Of a stretch of DNA of 24,696 nt, positions 10,291-21,583 are shown one piece after another (positions within the stretch are counted from its first letter, which is position 1; every line of letters starts with the position of its first letter). Source of the stretch: Echinostoma caproni (lineage: Eukaryota; Platyhelminthes; Trematoda; Plagiorchiida; Echinostomatidae); contig UZAN01045183.1 in the NCBI GenBank assembly GCA_900618425.1, forward strand, positions 1 through 24,696, given 5' to 3'. Below the pieces are notes generated by a model. The model was not told the DNA's origin. It made no database searches and saw only the letters and a program-made list of their open reading frames with translations. The position numbers were made by a program, and so were the translations under genes.

Positions 10291-11973
10291 AACACTAATA
10301 CGTTCGACATCGTTGCGTAATTTGTCTGAGAGTGACCTATGAATAGTTTACTGACACGAAAATCATTATCCTGAGCCCCGCATGAACATTTGTTATATTT
10401 GAACAATACCCTATTTGTCACTTAGACCAAATCCACACAGATGATTCTCTTCCACTCTGCCAACTGGTAATCATCAATTTATTTTATCCCACTACGATGA
10501 TAAATGATACACTTTGTGACTGAACTCGAAGCATAGACGCCCACACAAGCCGTTAGATTACAATGCAGAATACAAATCAATGATTTGGTGGATGAAAACA
10601 CACAAACAAATAGAGAAAAGATGAAGATGATAGAATCAGTAAATGGTTTCAAAAACTGTACAGTACCACAGAAACCCTCAAAAACTGCATCGGATTATTC
10701 ACAATTCATGGTATTTCTATCCATAGCAAACAGGACTGAAAAGCTGGGACTATCGCAAATGCAGAAACAGAGAGCGGAAGGGGTGGATATGCGTGAGTAG
10801 GTGCTCGCAAATTCCAGTCGGTGAGGGGTGATTGTGATCTCCACGTGGGCACAGAGACCGAACGCTCCGTGCACGACGTAATCCAAGTCGGCTGTATTTA
10901 CCGGACAAATGGATAGTTACTCTCGGTCCACATTTTATCATTTCATGTGTGCTCTAATACCCAGAGAATGCTTTGTCTCAGCCAAAAACGAAATTCAGAT
11001 AATCATGAACTTCATGAATGAGAAATGCAAAGAGGTAATAATCGAACTGAAGCAGAACTGGTGTCCATTTCCCATTTGCCTGAGAAACAGAGCTGCTTGG
11101 TGTCTGGATATCGGAAACAACGATAAACGTGTGCTCTCAGGTGAAAAAATCGCACGCGCGCTCGCCCAAGCGTCGGCGAACGCACACATACACAGACTCA
11201 CATATCTGGCACGATCACATTTATCAGGATCCAGACGCTGTTCATTGTCTTTGCATTTTCGTTCCGGAATTGCTTTCATTTCGGTCATGATGAGATAGAT
11301 GAAGTCAATCACTCGTGATCAAAACCCTTGATACAAATTGTCGAATGCAATTACAATATTTTTTCATTGCAGTTTGATTCTCAAATGGAAATCAGGTCTT
11401 CCAGGATGTGTTAATGTCTAACACGAGTTGCTGTTCTCTATATCATAAATCGATAAGGGTGAACTTTGGTATCAGACATATTGATGTTTGTCCTCCTAGA
11501 TGAAGGCTCAAGGGAAAAACCAAGATTACTCCAATTGAGGTTATCTCCAACCAAGGCGATTCGGTCAACTGCGACGACGATGAGCTGACCTATAAGTACT
11601 TTTTTGACATGTTGGGATTCAAAGTGTTTTGTTTACCAAATTGTGTGCTGTTTTTCGGTGCCCCAATATTTCGATAGATTTCGTTCACGATCAGCTGTGT
11701 GCAAAATAGGCCTTGATAATTTTAATCAATCATCACATACACTGTTCAATTTACGAACAGTCCTCACTCATAAACTCCAGTCTCCTTGTCATTAAATCAC
11801 GAGTAGTGTCGAGGCGGCTGAGGTTCGAATCCCGCACGGTTTGATAATTGTACACTGTGTGTAATCTCTAGTCAGAGTGAAACCGGATTTTATTGTTGAC
11901 CGAATGAACTGAGCATTTTTCGTGAACAAGGATGGCAACTAAACGAAAACAAACCTATACTCATCCCACACAA
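10291..11973. other. Non-coding; isolated B-box-like site at 11822
   Basis: No supportable gene. A 129-codon open stretch at 10909-11298 (+) and an overlapping one on the minus strand have no recognisable domain and biased, low-complexity content, and I treat them as chance. At 11822-11832 GGTTCGAATCC is an exact Pol III B-box, followed by CGCACGG as in many tRNA-derived SINEs. No matching A-box lies at the expected distance upstream. Confidence 0.45.
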
Positions 11974-11974
11974 T

Positions 11975-11990
11975 CACCACCACCACCACC
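11975..11990 (+). repeat. (CAC)n microsatellite
   Basis: Run of CAC triplets within a C/A-rich tract. No function visible. Confidence 0.75.
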
Positions 11991-14130
11991 TCTCACTAAT
12001 AAATGCGAGAGAAAGTGCACTTTTCTTGCCTCTCTTCCGTGGTCAATCACTGTTCAGATTGTGCAACAAAAGTATTGTTTAGAGTTAGGCCTCTCGTCAC
12101 AACCGTGATATCGTGAATAATATTAGCCTGTTATTAATAAAGTGTTGATTTTAGACGTGTTTAACTGTCATAATAGTTAATGAATTTTCACTATAAGTTC
12201 ATAGGACTTCGAAAAATAAATCTGATAGAAAAGTTGAATTGGTGCACATCTTAATTGCGACCGAATGACTACAAGCTTCCGCTCGATGTTCAAATTGCCT
12301 CTGTTGAATGGATGATGGCTACAAAGGAAGATGGGTGACAAATTGCACAATGAAAATCGCAGGGTATTTCGGATCCTGCAGTGTTTCGGTTTGGTGACCT
12401 CCCTTGCAACCGTAAACATGGGAATTTAAACCCCATGTGTTTATAATAAAATGCAGTCCCTTGATAACCATCGTTCTGGGAGGTTTCAAAGCTGACTTCC
12501 AAGTTTCACTTGTAGAGTTCAAGTTGGTTTAAGTGGTGTACTCAAGGTGTGTGTGTCTTGTTGCACATACACTAGTGACTGATGTCAGAATGGCGTCTGA
12601 TCACATTCAACATCGAGGAGATGAAGTAAGCCGATACGTGAGAGTTGCATGTGCTGACCAGAAACGGTTGAAAGAATAGCTGTAGTCTTTCAGTAGAACG
12701 ACTACCAGGTCCTACTTGTGGTCTGTTGTACTCAACGCGACCAACTAAGCCAGGATTCAATGTTCAATGGAACAACTGTATTGCGTTTCTATATTCCATT
12801 TGCGACAGTATTTGTTTGCATATAACATTTCCTGATTTGTGTTCGGGCGTGTGTCCGTTTAATTCTATGCCGCTTGTTGTGGTGGTCGGCTGGCAAGGTC
12901 GTCGAAATAACCACCTGGGGATTCTGAGTTCGAACCCATCTTCCCGGTGCCCATCGTTTCAATAGCTGTATTTCCCCAGACAGCCGTTTTGTGGCCGCAG
13001 CCCCCCTCCTGAAATTTTATTGTACATTTTGATAACCAATAAACAAAACAGGAAGTAAAAACATTCATTATTGATTACATTTATTGTTACCATTCGAGAC
13101 ACGCGAGGATACTGTTAGTAATGCACTGCAGACTGACAGTGGGAAAACCAGAGTCCATTGACAAAACTAAAACGCTTTGAACCCCATTTGCAGCAAATCA
13201 ATAGGAACGCTTTTTCCACCAGTCATGCAGAAAGCCCGAGTGTGATCCCCAACAATGCAGCAGACATTGGGCGGCAATGGACGGACAGTTTCGTTCACCA
13301 ACTTACCGCCATGGTGGTTGCACATTCAATCCCCCTCCCCACACACTCCATTCGACAATCCACATTTCATTGAACCACATGTCAACCATTGGAATAACTG
13401 CTTCCCAGTTTCTGATCTTTGTTATACTATCACGTGTTCAACAAGAACTGAGCATAATAATGTTATTAACAATGATAGCAACAACAACAACGGCGTTAGT
13501 AATGAATTTTTGTGATTTTTCTGACCAAACCTTAAAAGTATGAAGAAATCATTGCACTATGCTGTTGATCCGCGTGAAAAGCGAACACGACCATCAGTAA
13601 TTCACTCAAAGTGCATAACTTTGTTCCACCACAATCTGGAACAGCCCTCCGGTGTTCGAATTGACACTGCGTTTATCCGATCTAGTGCGGTTTTCGTAAT
13701 GGACAGGAAATAACGAACTACGATTTTTCATTCGTTCACTTCTTATCCATTCGGTTTGTAGCATGATCAGCTCAGGTCTGTGAGAACCTCTGTTCGAACC
13801 CCTGTACGATCGACTTTTATATGATGTTGGTAGAACCAAAAAACGACGAATTTGGCAAACGCCATTGGTAAAAAGTATTGATTCACCGGATGAGGGGGTT
13901 TTGACACTTGTACAATGATTTCTAAGTGTTTCAGTGACCGCACAGTCACTCTGTCTCACTAATTTACGCTCATAAATGATATAATATACAAAACTAATGG
14001 ACAGATTGCGTTTAAGATGCCATACTATTTTCATTTAAGTCAGTTGTCGATCATCGTGGTGCACTGAGAAGTTCGAACTTGTTACAACGTGTTGATATCA
14101 TCGATCTCGATCGAAAACCATGCAAACTTG
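11991..14130. other. Non-coding; two further B-box-like sites and an (AAC) tract
   Basis: No supportable gene. B-box-like sites AGTTCGAACCC (12927-12937) and TGTTCGAACCCC (13791-13802) suggest old tRNA-derived SINEs; around 12875-12937 the spacing is tRNA-like but the arms do not pair. A short AAC microsatellite lies at 13478-13492. The 142-codon open stretch at 13606-14034 (-) has no recognisable domain and overlaps one of the B-boxes. Confidence 0.45.
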
Positions 14131-14173
14131 ACCACCACTACTACCACCACTACCACCGCCAACAACAACAACC
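14131..14173 (+). repeat. (ACC/ACT)n-(AAC)n compound microsatellite
   Basis: Forty-three bases of ACC, ACT and AAC triplets in sequence, imperfect. It falls in open reading context on the plus strand (His/Tyr-rich if translated), which I regard as incidental. Confidence 0.75.
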
Positions 14174-14854
14174 GTCGAGCTGGTGGTATTCATTACATCC
14201 AGATGTGTTTGTTCGATGTGAAAGAGTGCTGAGTGCATCTCGATCGAACTCTATAGATTATGTTGTACGCTTGTAGACCAATTGTCAGGGCATTCGTAAT
14301 CAGTGTTTGTGATGTGATCATAATCGTAATCGCAGAGCAGGAACCATTCAATGAAGATCAAGCTCACCAGAAGTTTTGCAAGATGTCTTGTGACCGTCAT
14401 AATCCATCCAGAGTAAACAGTGATTAGGAAGAACTAGTGGACCGCATACGACAGCCAAACGCTGGGCCCCGGCTGTCATTCCAAAATGAAGAACAAACGT
14501 AAAAACATCAATTCGATCAGTGGCTAATAGCATTTGCACCCGTGAACATCGTCCTCAGAAATTAGCAATCAAAGATCTAGTAAACATTGTTACCGACAAT
14601 CTAAAAACTGGAACACTCTATGTAATATAAATAACCAAAGCCCCGGTGTCAGTCTACGGCATGCAGGTAACTCTCACACAGTTAAACACTTAAAACAAAG
14701 TCCGGTAGGCGAAACAAGCTGTTTTTCGATAAATTCATCAACGGGCCATTAAAATTATATACGGTTATTTGGGTTCGTCGATCTGGTTTTGATCGCATCA
14801 GACTAAGTACGGAGTGTATACTAGGATTGTTTACCTGATATTCATCTTGATTAG
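14174..14854. other. Non-coding, nothing recognised
   Basis: No supportable gene between the microsatellite and the candidate exon that follows. Open stretches on either strand are short and unlike known families. Confidence 0.45.
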
Positions 14855-14951
14855 TTCGTTGGTGCATCCCCCGGGAGTGGAGTGGATTTCTTCATCCCAG
14901 TTATGCATTCAGTTCGCCGGCGCGCTGCCGATACACGTGATCGCCTATGAG
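14855..14951 (+). CDS. Candidate internal exon of an unknown gene (weak)
   Basis: I do not recognise this sequence. Reasons to list it: a pyrimidine-rich stretch ending in TTGATTAG (14847-14854) could be a splice acceptor. The downstream GAG|GTAAGC at 14949-14957 is a near-consensus donor after a complete codon. The frame in between (starting 14856) is open and locally GC-richer, encoding about 32 residues including HPPGVEWISSSQLCIQFAGA and ending in VIAYE. The frame stays open upstream to about 14814 through a hydrophobic run (IVYLIFILI), so a longer exon or a signal/membrane segment is an alternative. No partner exon is evident nearby. It may well be chance. Confidence 0.15.
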
Positions 14952-15934
14952 GTAAGCCGGACCACCGATTGCATAATTAGCTTTTCGACCCCAAACTAAA
15001 TAAGTGCGAATGAATTGGAATGGTGAGTGATCGAAGTGTTGTAAACAGATCGGACTTCGTAACAGAACTAGCACTGCCAGTAGCAGGTATGGGGTGGTAA
15101 TACAGACTTAATGTATTGATCCGAATCTCCAAGATAACACCAGGCAATGAGCTATGCGTCACAGTTTCCGCACAATGAATCTGAGACCAACAGTTTCCAC
15201 CAATCAAAACCCGTGCGGTTCAAACAGCAGTCTATAGTGACCGGAGGAACACAAACGGCCGTTGTTGGATGTTTTCGCCACAGCGCTGCGAACGCACATC
15301 TTTTAACTACGTCTTTGTCTGTATCAGGGACACAACAGCTTCAATTTTACTAGGAGCTGAGTGCACGCTTTGTTTTCGTAGCCTAAATTAAGCCCAAATA
15401 GCTGACATAAACAGAGAGCTGCATCTAGCCAGAACAAAAAAGGAGACTAAACGACTGCCGATTACTGTCAGCTTGGATAAAGGTTGTCCACAGGTGATTT
15501 ACCACAAAGCGGGGNTCACATACCTTCCCTACTCAACAGACTCATGTATAGTCTATGTTTAAAAAGCGGGTTGCAAATAGGTTTGCAATCTTTGTATCAC
15601 AAAATGCAGTTACACGAACAAGTTACCTTATCTGGCTTATCAGCCAGCATCGAGTGATGAGTATACGGAGGATTACTATACTGTTAGTTGGCGACAACTT
15701 TATCACCCGGCATAGGTACTGTAGGCCAATAGAAAGGTCTGAAAGACAGGAAATTTCTACGGGTTGTGGGTGTGTTTACATGCATCAGCTGCGGGGAGTA
15801 AAGCACTGAGGTAGCGTACATACATACTCAAGATCTAGACTAAACGGGTGGCAAGTTAGCATTGGATAACTCGATCCACTGGCAGAGTCTGCTCGGATAT
15901 GGATTGTTGGTTTACTAGCTATTGTCCACGAACT
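14952..15934. other. Non-coding, nothing recognised
   Basis: No supportable gene. An undetermined base lies at 15515. The open stretch at 15555-15809 (+, 84 codons) resembles no family I know. Confidence 0.45.
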
Positions 15935-16570
15935 ACTGTTCTGTTCAGTTTGCACAACCACGAACTATGCACTTCTGTGCTCCGATTTTGGTTGCTGTCT
16001 TTTGGCTACCCGTTTGGTTGAAGCCATAGGAAAAAGGCAGGAAAGTTGAGGTAGTCAAAGAGAAAGTGGGGAATTTCCGTAGACTAAGGTTGAAAATAAA
16101 TTGAGAAGATGCATGAATGCCTACGACATTCATATCATTCAGTGTCTCTAGCCACCAGTTACTACGATCTCAGGGTCCCCATCCAGGGAGCCTAATGCTA
16201 ATCGAATGACCGAGTCCCCCGGTTAGGGTTTTCGTACCCCTGTTCCAGGTTTTATTTTGGCCACCCACTATCTACTTCGGCAACCTATTTGGTGAAATGT
16301 GTAACATGCCCCAACCAACGGAATCTACGGAAGTTGACCACTTACTCCAGTGGACGACCACGTTTTCCTAGACCTGTGCGCCTAACCTCAGTCCACGAAG
16401 TAACAACACTGTTCATAATATGCTTGAGTGTTCTATCTTTATAGATGGCTACTCACGGATGGGGATGACGGAATCAACAAGCGAGTAGAATAGTACAAAT
16501 GAGGACAGGTGCACGATTGGTTTGTACAGTCAGCCGCGAGTACAGTGTTCCAAAGTCAACACGGTAGCCT
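15935..16570 (-). pseudogene. RTE-type retrotransposon C-terminal fragment (family B, copy 2)
   Basis: Minus-strand relic collinear with 5090-5716 of copy 1. Shared blocks read 5' to 3' on the minus strand are: GGTTGGGGCATGT (near 16310) matching the RWLGHV region, ACCTGGAACAGGGGTACGAAAA, GGCTCCCTGGATGGGGACC (near 16187), TGGCTAGAGACACTGAATGATATG (here Trp of 'WLET' is intact, TGG at 16152-16154), and the 3' block GCCAAAAGACAGCAACCAAAATCGG. It ends in AACTGAACAGAACAG, the same kind of tandem tail as copy 1. Upstream of about 16330 the coding frame is unrecognisable beyond short nucleotide matches (TGAGGTTAGGCGCA). The RT catalytic core is absent. It is more diverged than copy 1 and therefore probably older. 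Confidence 0.78.
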
Positions 16571-17850
16571 TACTTCTTCACACTTCAATATGATCTGATC
16601 TGACTGAAACGCTGATTAACGAGGACATATCCCGGAGACAAAACAAAGTCCAGAAGTTGTAGAAGAAAACCAAAGTTTTCACATACCTTATTTTTAACTT
16701 GTGAGTTTTATCTAGTCACACAATTTCTTCTTCAGCGACTTTTGGGTCTATCCCCATTATGGAGTGATCCCAGTTTGCCGCTGAACTAGCACGAATGGGA
16801 GATCTGTCTTCTTTCCCAGTTTTTGGGAGTTGGTCCTTTGGTCCATTATGCACGCACGATCTGGCCTCATGTTTGTCGCGTTTGATGATCCATAAATTGT
16901 CCTGCTGTGCATATGTGATTCAGTTCAATGTGCTCATTCACCGAGTTGTTCGAATGACGCCTGAGAACATCTCAGGACTTGATATTCATGAGAACAATAT
17001 GAATAGGCTTTAAACAACAACCAAGAAGAACCAAATTAGGTGAACGAGCTGAAGCAGAACACCGTCAAACAACAAGCGCTGAAGATGTCACCACAGTTGA
17101 AAAACAAACACGGATTCGATTTGCTATGATGTGACCTCCCTCTCCCTCCCCACGTCATACAGAGTGATGCGTTCGAGCATTCATCTGCATGAAAAATGCC
17201 AACTTGGTGGACTTCATACAAAAGCAACTAACCAAACTGCCTGAAAATAAAGAAGGGTAAATAGAGCTTTGGCCAAATGAAAGTACAATAACTCGATCAC
17301 GTGACCGTGAGTCATTCTTATAAATGTATCCTAATGATGTTCCTCACTGAGGCTTTGTTATCTTACAACTGATGCAGCGGAAACCTTCATCGAAATGGAG
17401 AAATCGTCTATATAAGGTATTGTCTAATGTATTCAACCAATAGAAGCATAAACATAAGTGGATTCTATCGCAAATATGTTGCATCTCATGTAGAGCACTG
17501 GCATATTCAAACCAGTAAGTAAGGTTCAAAACACCAAGAATTTGGGTGGGGTTGGGGGACAAATATGGCTAAAGTCAGGATAGAAAACGGTGTTCGTGAA
17601 GAAATTTCTTTTCGATGTATTGCATAAGGCGGTAACATATGTAAGGAGTTCATGGTACAGGTATATGATTAGCCGACTGCAGCTTAGTTTATCATGATGG
17701 CAGAGTATATATACAGATATATTTTTTTCACACACCTCTGAATCCAGACTGTGTGCAAACAAATCATGGTACATTGATCTTTATGAAAAAGAAAGATGTC
17801 CCATGATTTACATGTGGGCGGAATACTGCCAGGTTGCCCAAGCCAAGGCA
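16571..17850. other. Non-coding, nothing recognised
   Basis: About 1.3 kb with no supportable gene. Open stretches at 16795-17013 (+) and 17344-17774 (-) have no recognisable domain. Confidence 0.5.
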
Positions 17851-18368
17851 GGTGAATTTTCCTGAGGAATCCACAACCGGAGCCCTCGGCTAGCCAAAGC
17901 CTGACCAGCAAGGCAGCGAGACGGTGTGAAAACTGCAATCTATTGGGGGCCGGTGTCCAGTTCATCGGATCATTCGCCTTTTGGACGGGTCAAACGTCCA
18001 AGATGCCCTGTACACCTCGGGGACCAATCCAGCCGGTTAACAAAACCGCCACAACCGGGAAGGTGTGGGTGCGGTTCGTAAACCTTCACTTGGCTGGCTT
18101 AGAATCAGTGTTTTTGACCAGCTCCCCTAGGTGCACTACCAGTGGTCCACCAACCCAGTTATATCCCCGGATATCGGATTTTCGTCCTCTCACTTTGGTG
18201 GGGAAACACCTCCGACATGAGAAAGCAGTGGATAGAGCTTCCTCAGCAGAGGCTATTCAAGACACTCGGTCGAATGGACGCATTTCGCGAGGTGCAAGGG
18301 CAGGGTGACCAGCCGCAACTCTTGACACCCACCCCCGACCACAGTGAGGCTTTGGGAGGCATTGATGA
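17851..18368 (+). repeat. Long dispersed direct repeat, left copy
   Basis: This 0.5-kb stretch is repeated in direct orientation at 19363-19826. Shared blocks in the same order include GTGAATTTTC, CAAAGCCTGACC-GCAAGGCAGCG, CCTTTTGGACGG, CGGGAAGGTGTG, CTAGGTG, GCTTCCTCAGCAGA, GGTGACCAGCC and TGAGGCTTT. It is GC-richer than its surroundings. Overlapping open frames (17943-18308, 18142-18525) are not conserved with the other copy and are not considered genes. Its nature is unresolved: it may be the 5' region of a retroelement (see the right copy) or an independent repeat. Confidence 0.85.
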
Positions 18369-19362
18369 CAGAGGCGATATATCGAAAAGAAATTTCCACG
18401 TTATTATAGTTTTCCACATTGTCCATTGGAATATTTTACGAACTGAAAGTCAGAGAGCGGCACGAGTCCGATCGACACTTGTGCAGTCCTCCTGCATAAC
18501 CGATACAAGCAAAAACATAACCTGAACTAATGACTGCAGACCAGATCTCATTGTCTTTTGCGGGCCCGAGCGAGAACGAACTGGTCAAAGAAAGGTACAA
18601 CAGCTAAAATATGTGTCAATCAAACAGCTGTGTGGAACTCTGTACCGGTTGAAAGATGGAAAGCCATAAGCCGAATTCCGATCCAATCCTACCTACCTTC
18701 CATTCTCTCCTGGATCACCCATTCAATGAGAAGTTTCGGGCAATATTCTAGGAGGACAGTGTTGCGTGCGTTGAATTACGCACGCAGTTTGTCTGTTTTT
18801 TAATCAGTGCAACGGTTAGGATTTTGTTTAGATTTAGGTCAGATCTTGGTCTTGGAGTTGACGAAGCTCCTGAGTTTGATAGGGCACGGTGCCCTCGTTC
18901 CAAATGAATTGTGTGAATTGGTTAGCTTACTGATTGACAACAAAAGTGAAAGGTCCTCTCGCGAAAACCATAGAAGAATTAGTTTATTCAACATCGTTCT
19001 CAACTTCCCTATAGCACTGTTATCCGTCGGTTGCCTGCCGCACATTGTTGGGACGGAGCTCAAAGAACCCGACCGGCAGCTCACCGATCCGCATCACACT
19101 AAAAGCATGCTAGCGTCGCCCATGGCTAGTCGAGTTCGGATTGGATGACTAGATCGAATCAGACAGCTGTCGTTCGATCGACCAGTCGGAGTGATTAGGA
19201 AGCAATATGAATTGATGCGTCACCACCTCGCTCTCATACACCCAATTTACCCTTTATGTTTGCGTTTCGCACAATAATCATATACACTAACTGTTGTTCT
19301 CTAGTCTTGTTTGCTCTTCCGTGCTATTGCTGGGAGCTAAGCAAAAGGCGCTCGTGTCAGAA
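18369..19362. other. One-kilobase interval between the two direct repeats
   Basis: No recognised gene. A 113-codon open stretch at 18807-19148 (+), rich in Leu/Ser, has no identifiable domain. The first bases after the left repeat do not look like a tRNA primer-binding site, which argues against the flanking repeats being LTRs. Confidence 0.4.
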
Positions 19363-19826
19363 AGTGAATTTTCTTGGGGGAATTCATAACCGGAGCCTTT
19401 AGCTAGCCAAAGCCTGACCCGCAAGGCAGCGGGACGATGTCCGAAAACCGCAATCCGGATCATACACCCTTTGGACGGGGTCAGACGTCCAAGGAGCCCA
19501 GCTGATCCAGTGACCACTGCCACACCCGGGAAGGTGTGTGATTTGTATGCCTTTTCTTGTTTGATTCGGAATCGGGGTTTTTAGCCCACTCCTCTAGGTG
19601 AACAGCCTGTGGTTCACCGAATCGGTTAGAGCCCTGGGATTTCGGCTTTCCGTCCTCCCACTTTAGTGGAAAAACCTCCGCCACGAGAACGCGGTGATTA
19701 GGGCTTCCTCAGCAGAAGCTATTTGTGACGCTTGGTTGTATCGGAGCACTTTGCGAGGTGCAAGGGAGGGGTGACCAGCCACAATTTGAGATACCCGCCC
19801 CCGACTATACTGAGGCTTTCGGATGA
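19363..19826 (+). repeat. Long dispersed direct repeat, right copy, fused to RTE copy 3
   Basis: Diverged direct repeat of 17851-18368, shorter by small deletions (for example around 19470). It runs without spacer into the RT palm region of the RTE family-B copy that begins near 19827. This adjacency in the same orientation suggests that the repeat is the 5' region of this RTE family with the interior deleted. A chance insertion or a template switch would give the same picture. Confidence 0.85.
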
Positions 19827-20700
19827 TAGCGACAACGATTCGATCCAGGTGGCAAATGTCTGATCTGGAGTATGCAGACGCATTGTAAAACTGGATGAAG
19901 ATCCAAGCGAAAAAACGTTTTTGGATAGTTTACGTGCTCGTGTGGCTATATTCCGCATGCGTTTTTCACCTTCAAAATGTAAAATTTTGTTACAATACTG
20001 AGTTGCTTCAGCTCCCAATCTGGAGAAGCAGTAGAGAAAGTAGACATTTTACTATAAGGGCAGCTTTATCACCTATTTGATGCATCACAGATTAAGTGTC
20101 GACACGCATACAGAAGGCTCGACTGACAACTGAAGACATGTGTGGCGCCGTTGCGATATCTGGTTCTTTGTAAAGAGTCGAGATTATGCTGCAGCAGTTC
20201 GACCAGTGCTTCTAAGCCGCATAACATGGGTTTGATGAAGAAATTGGAAAATGAATACTGGGGTGAGGTACCGTCGCCCATTGAAGCAAGTGCTCGAACG
20301 CCATCAATTGAATCGGCTGAGGCGTGTATTGCGCATGTCAGCAAATAGATTGTTACGGTGTGCGATGTTTGTCGCGGAGGGTAATGGGCGGGCATAAAGT
20401 GCACAGTGATGAAACTAAGGCCTGGGATGAGGAACTGAAAACCCTGACCGGGGGACTTGGTCATACAGTTGGCTTTATTCTAGTTGGATAGATCAGTGTA
20501 ACCGAGCGTTGGAGACACATTTTGAGGTCATTAACAGTGGCGCTCGTGTATCTACACAACTTTCTTTCAACCTCATTTTACATCTATTCGGTATTTTAAC
20601 ATTTCAAACATCCCTTCACTCTGTTGTCCGAGTGGACAGCCAAAAGGTAACATCCGAAACCGCAGTGCGGTTAATGTTTGCATGAACCGAGACTGAGTTT
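19827..20700 (+). pseudogene. RTE-type retrotransposon fragment (family B, copy 3)
   Basis: Degenerate relic collinear with about 4690-5716 of copy 1. Recognisable matches are: CCAGGTGGCAAATGTCTGATCTGGAGTATGCAGACG-CATTGTA (RT motif C; one base of the second Asp codon of YADD is missing, 19871-19880), TTTTTGGATAGTTTA, TTCACCTTCAAAATGTAAAAT, a GTGTCGACACGCATACA/AAGGCTCGA block, TGTGGCGCCGTTGCGATATCTGG, GCAGCAGTTCGACCAGTG, GTGCTCGAACGCCATC, GCGCATGTCAGCAAATAGATTG, CTGAAAACCCTGACCGGGGGACTTGG, TGGCGCTCGTGTATC and the 3' UTR block GGACAGCCAAAAGGTAAC. About 100 bases equivalent to 5180-5290 are deleted. Many stops and indels are present, and this is clearly a dead copy. Confidence 0.8.
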
Positions 20701-21583
20701 CAGGCTTTTCGTGAGCCGACGTTGCAGATGCCACCCAACGCAATTATAATCCTGATCGATGTGAATGTGTTACTCTTTCTCTATCATGGCTACCCATTCC
20801 TCGAAGATGGAATGTCTCGGACACATTTTAGGTTCCGATTCTCTGAAGTGATTTCTTCACTAGCTTGGCAATATCAAGTACTCGGTAATGAAATTTTACT
20901 ATGTTACCAGTGAACGCTTCGCACACCCCTCGAAAGACTGGGCTACATTTACACACTCCGTCACATTTTCACTCACTGTTATGCGTCTTTGTTACTCACG
21001 GGACGATATTTGCTTCAAACGTGCCAGAACATGCTTTGATAGTTCAGCGGTTTGTGCGACTCCAGTTTCTCACTGTCCAGGCTGGATCAAAAAACGCAAG
21101 CGTGAAGGATGGTAAGTTGCCCTCAATTGCACCCCTCTGTCAAAGATGACTGTCCCCTCATTGGTCAGCACTAACACTCGATCTCTGTTTCGGATTCAAC
21201 TAGTGTCCTCTGATCAAGAAATCATATAAACACGTATGCAGTCTGAGTATAAAAATCCTGAATGAATAAGGATTTAGATGACTCCTTAGTGTCGATAATG
21301 GTTTTTAAGTTTACCGACAGGATCGTGGAAACGGAGAAAAAGATTGGAGGGGTGCTGTGACATATGTCAACATTCCCTGGTGTGGTAAGTCCCATACTAT
21401 TTCTCAGTACTGCTCGAAAAGTAATGAGTGCCTAACTGCACACTGTCACCCTAGATTTGTTTGTTTTATGCACACAATTTTGACTAACTTGTATATAGCA
21501 CCTTACTATATATAATCAGATCGTATGTCATTTTTCGACTCGTTCATACGTTTTATTGGCAACTTTTGGATGTTAACTTGCAC
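20701..21583. other. Non-coding, nothing recognised
   Basis: About 0.9 kb between two retroelement relics. Open stretches at 20722-20913 and 20888-21149 (+) show no recognisable domain. The part after about 21400 may be the eroded 5' endonuclease region of the element that follows. Confidence 0.45.

Noticed and set aside
10909..11312. Overlapping open frames of 129 (+) and 105 (-) codons
   Set aside because: No domain, no recognisable motif, both strands equally open. Length is within what chance gives in 24.7 kb.
13606..14034. 142-codon open frame on the minus strand
   Set aside because: No family resemblance, overlaps a Pol III B-box-like site and has no splice or promoter context.
17360..17390. 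Hammerhead-ribozyme-like CTGATGC...GAAAC string
   Set aside because: Core reads CTGATGC instead of CTGANGA, and no stem II or stem III pairing is visible. No other hammerhead core was seen.
17943..18525. Open frames of 121 and 127 codons within the left direct repeat
   Set aside because: The frames are not kept in the right copy at 19363-19826, so there is no sign of coding constraint.
18807..19148. 113-codon open frame between the direct repeats as a gene
   Set aside because: Low-complexity Leu/Ser content, no motif, and the reverse frame is equally open.
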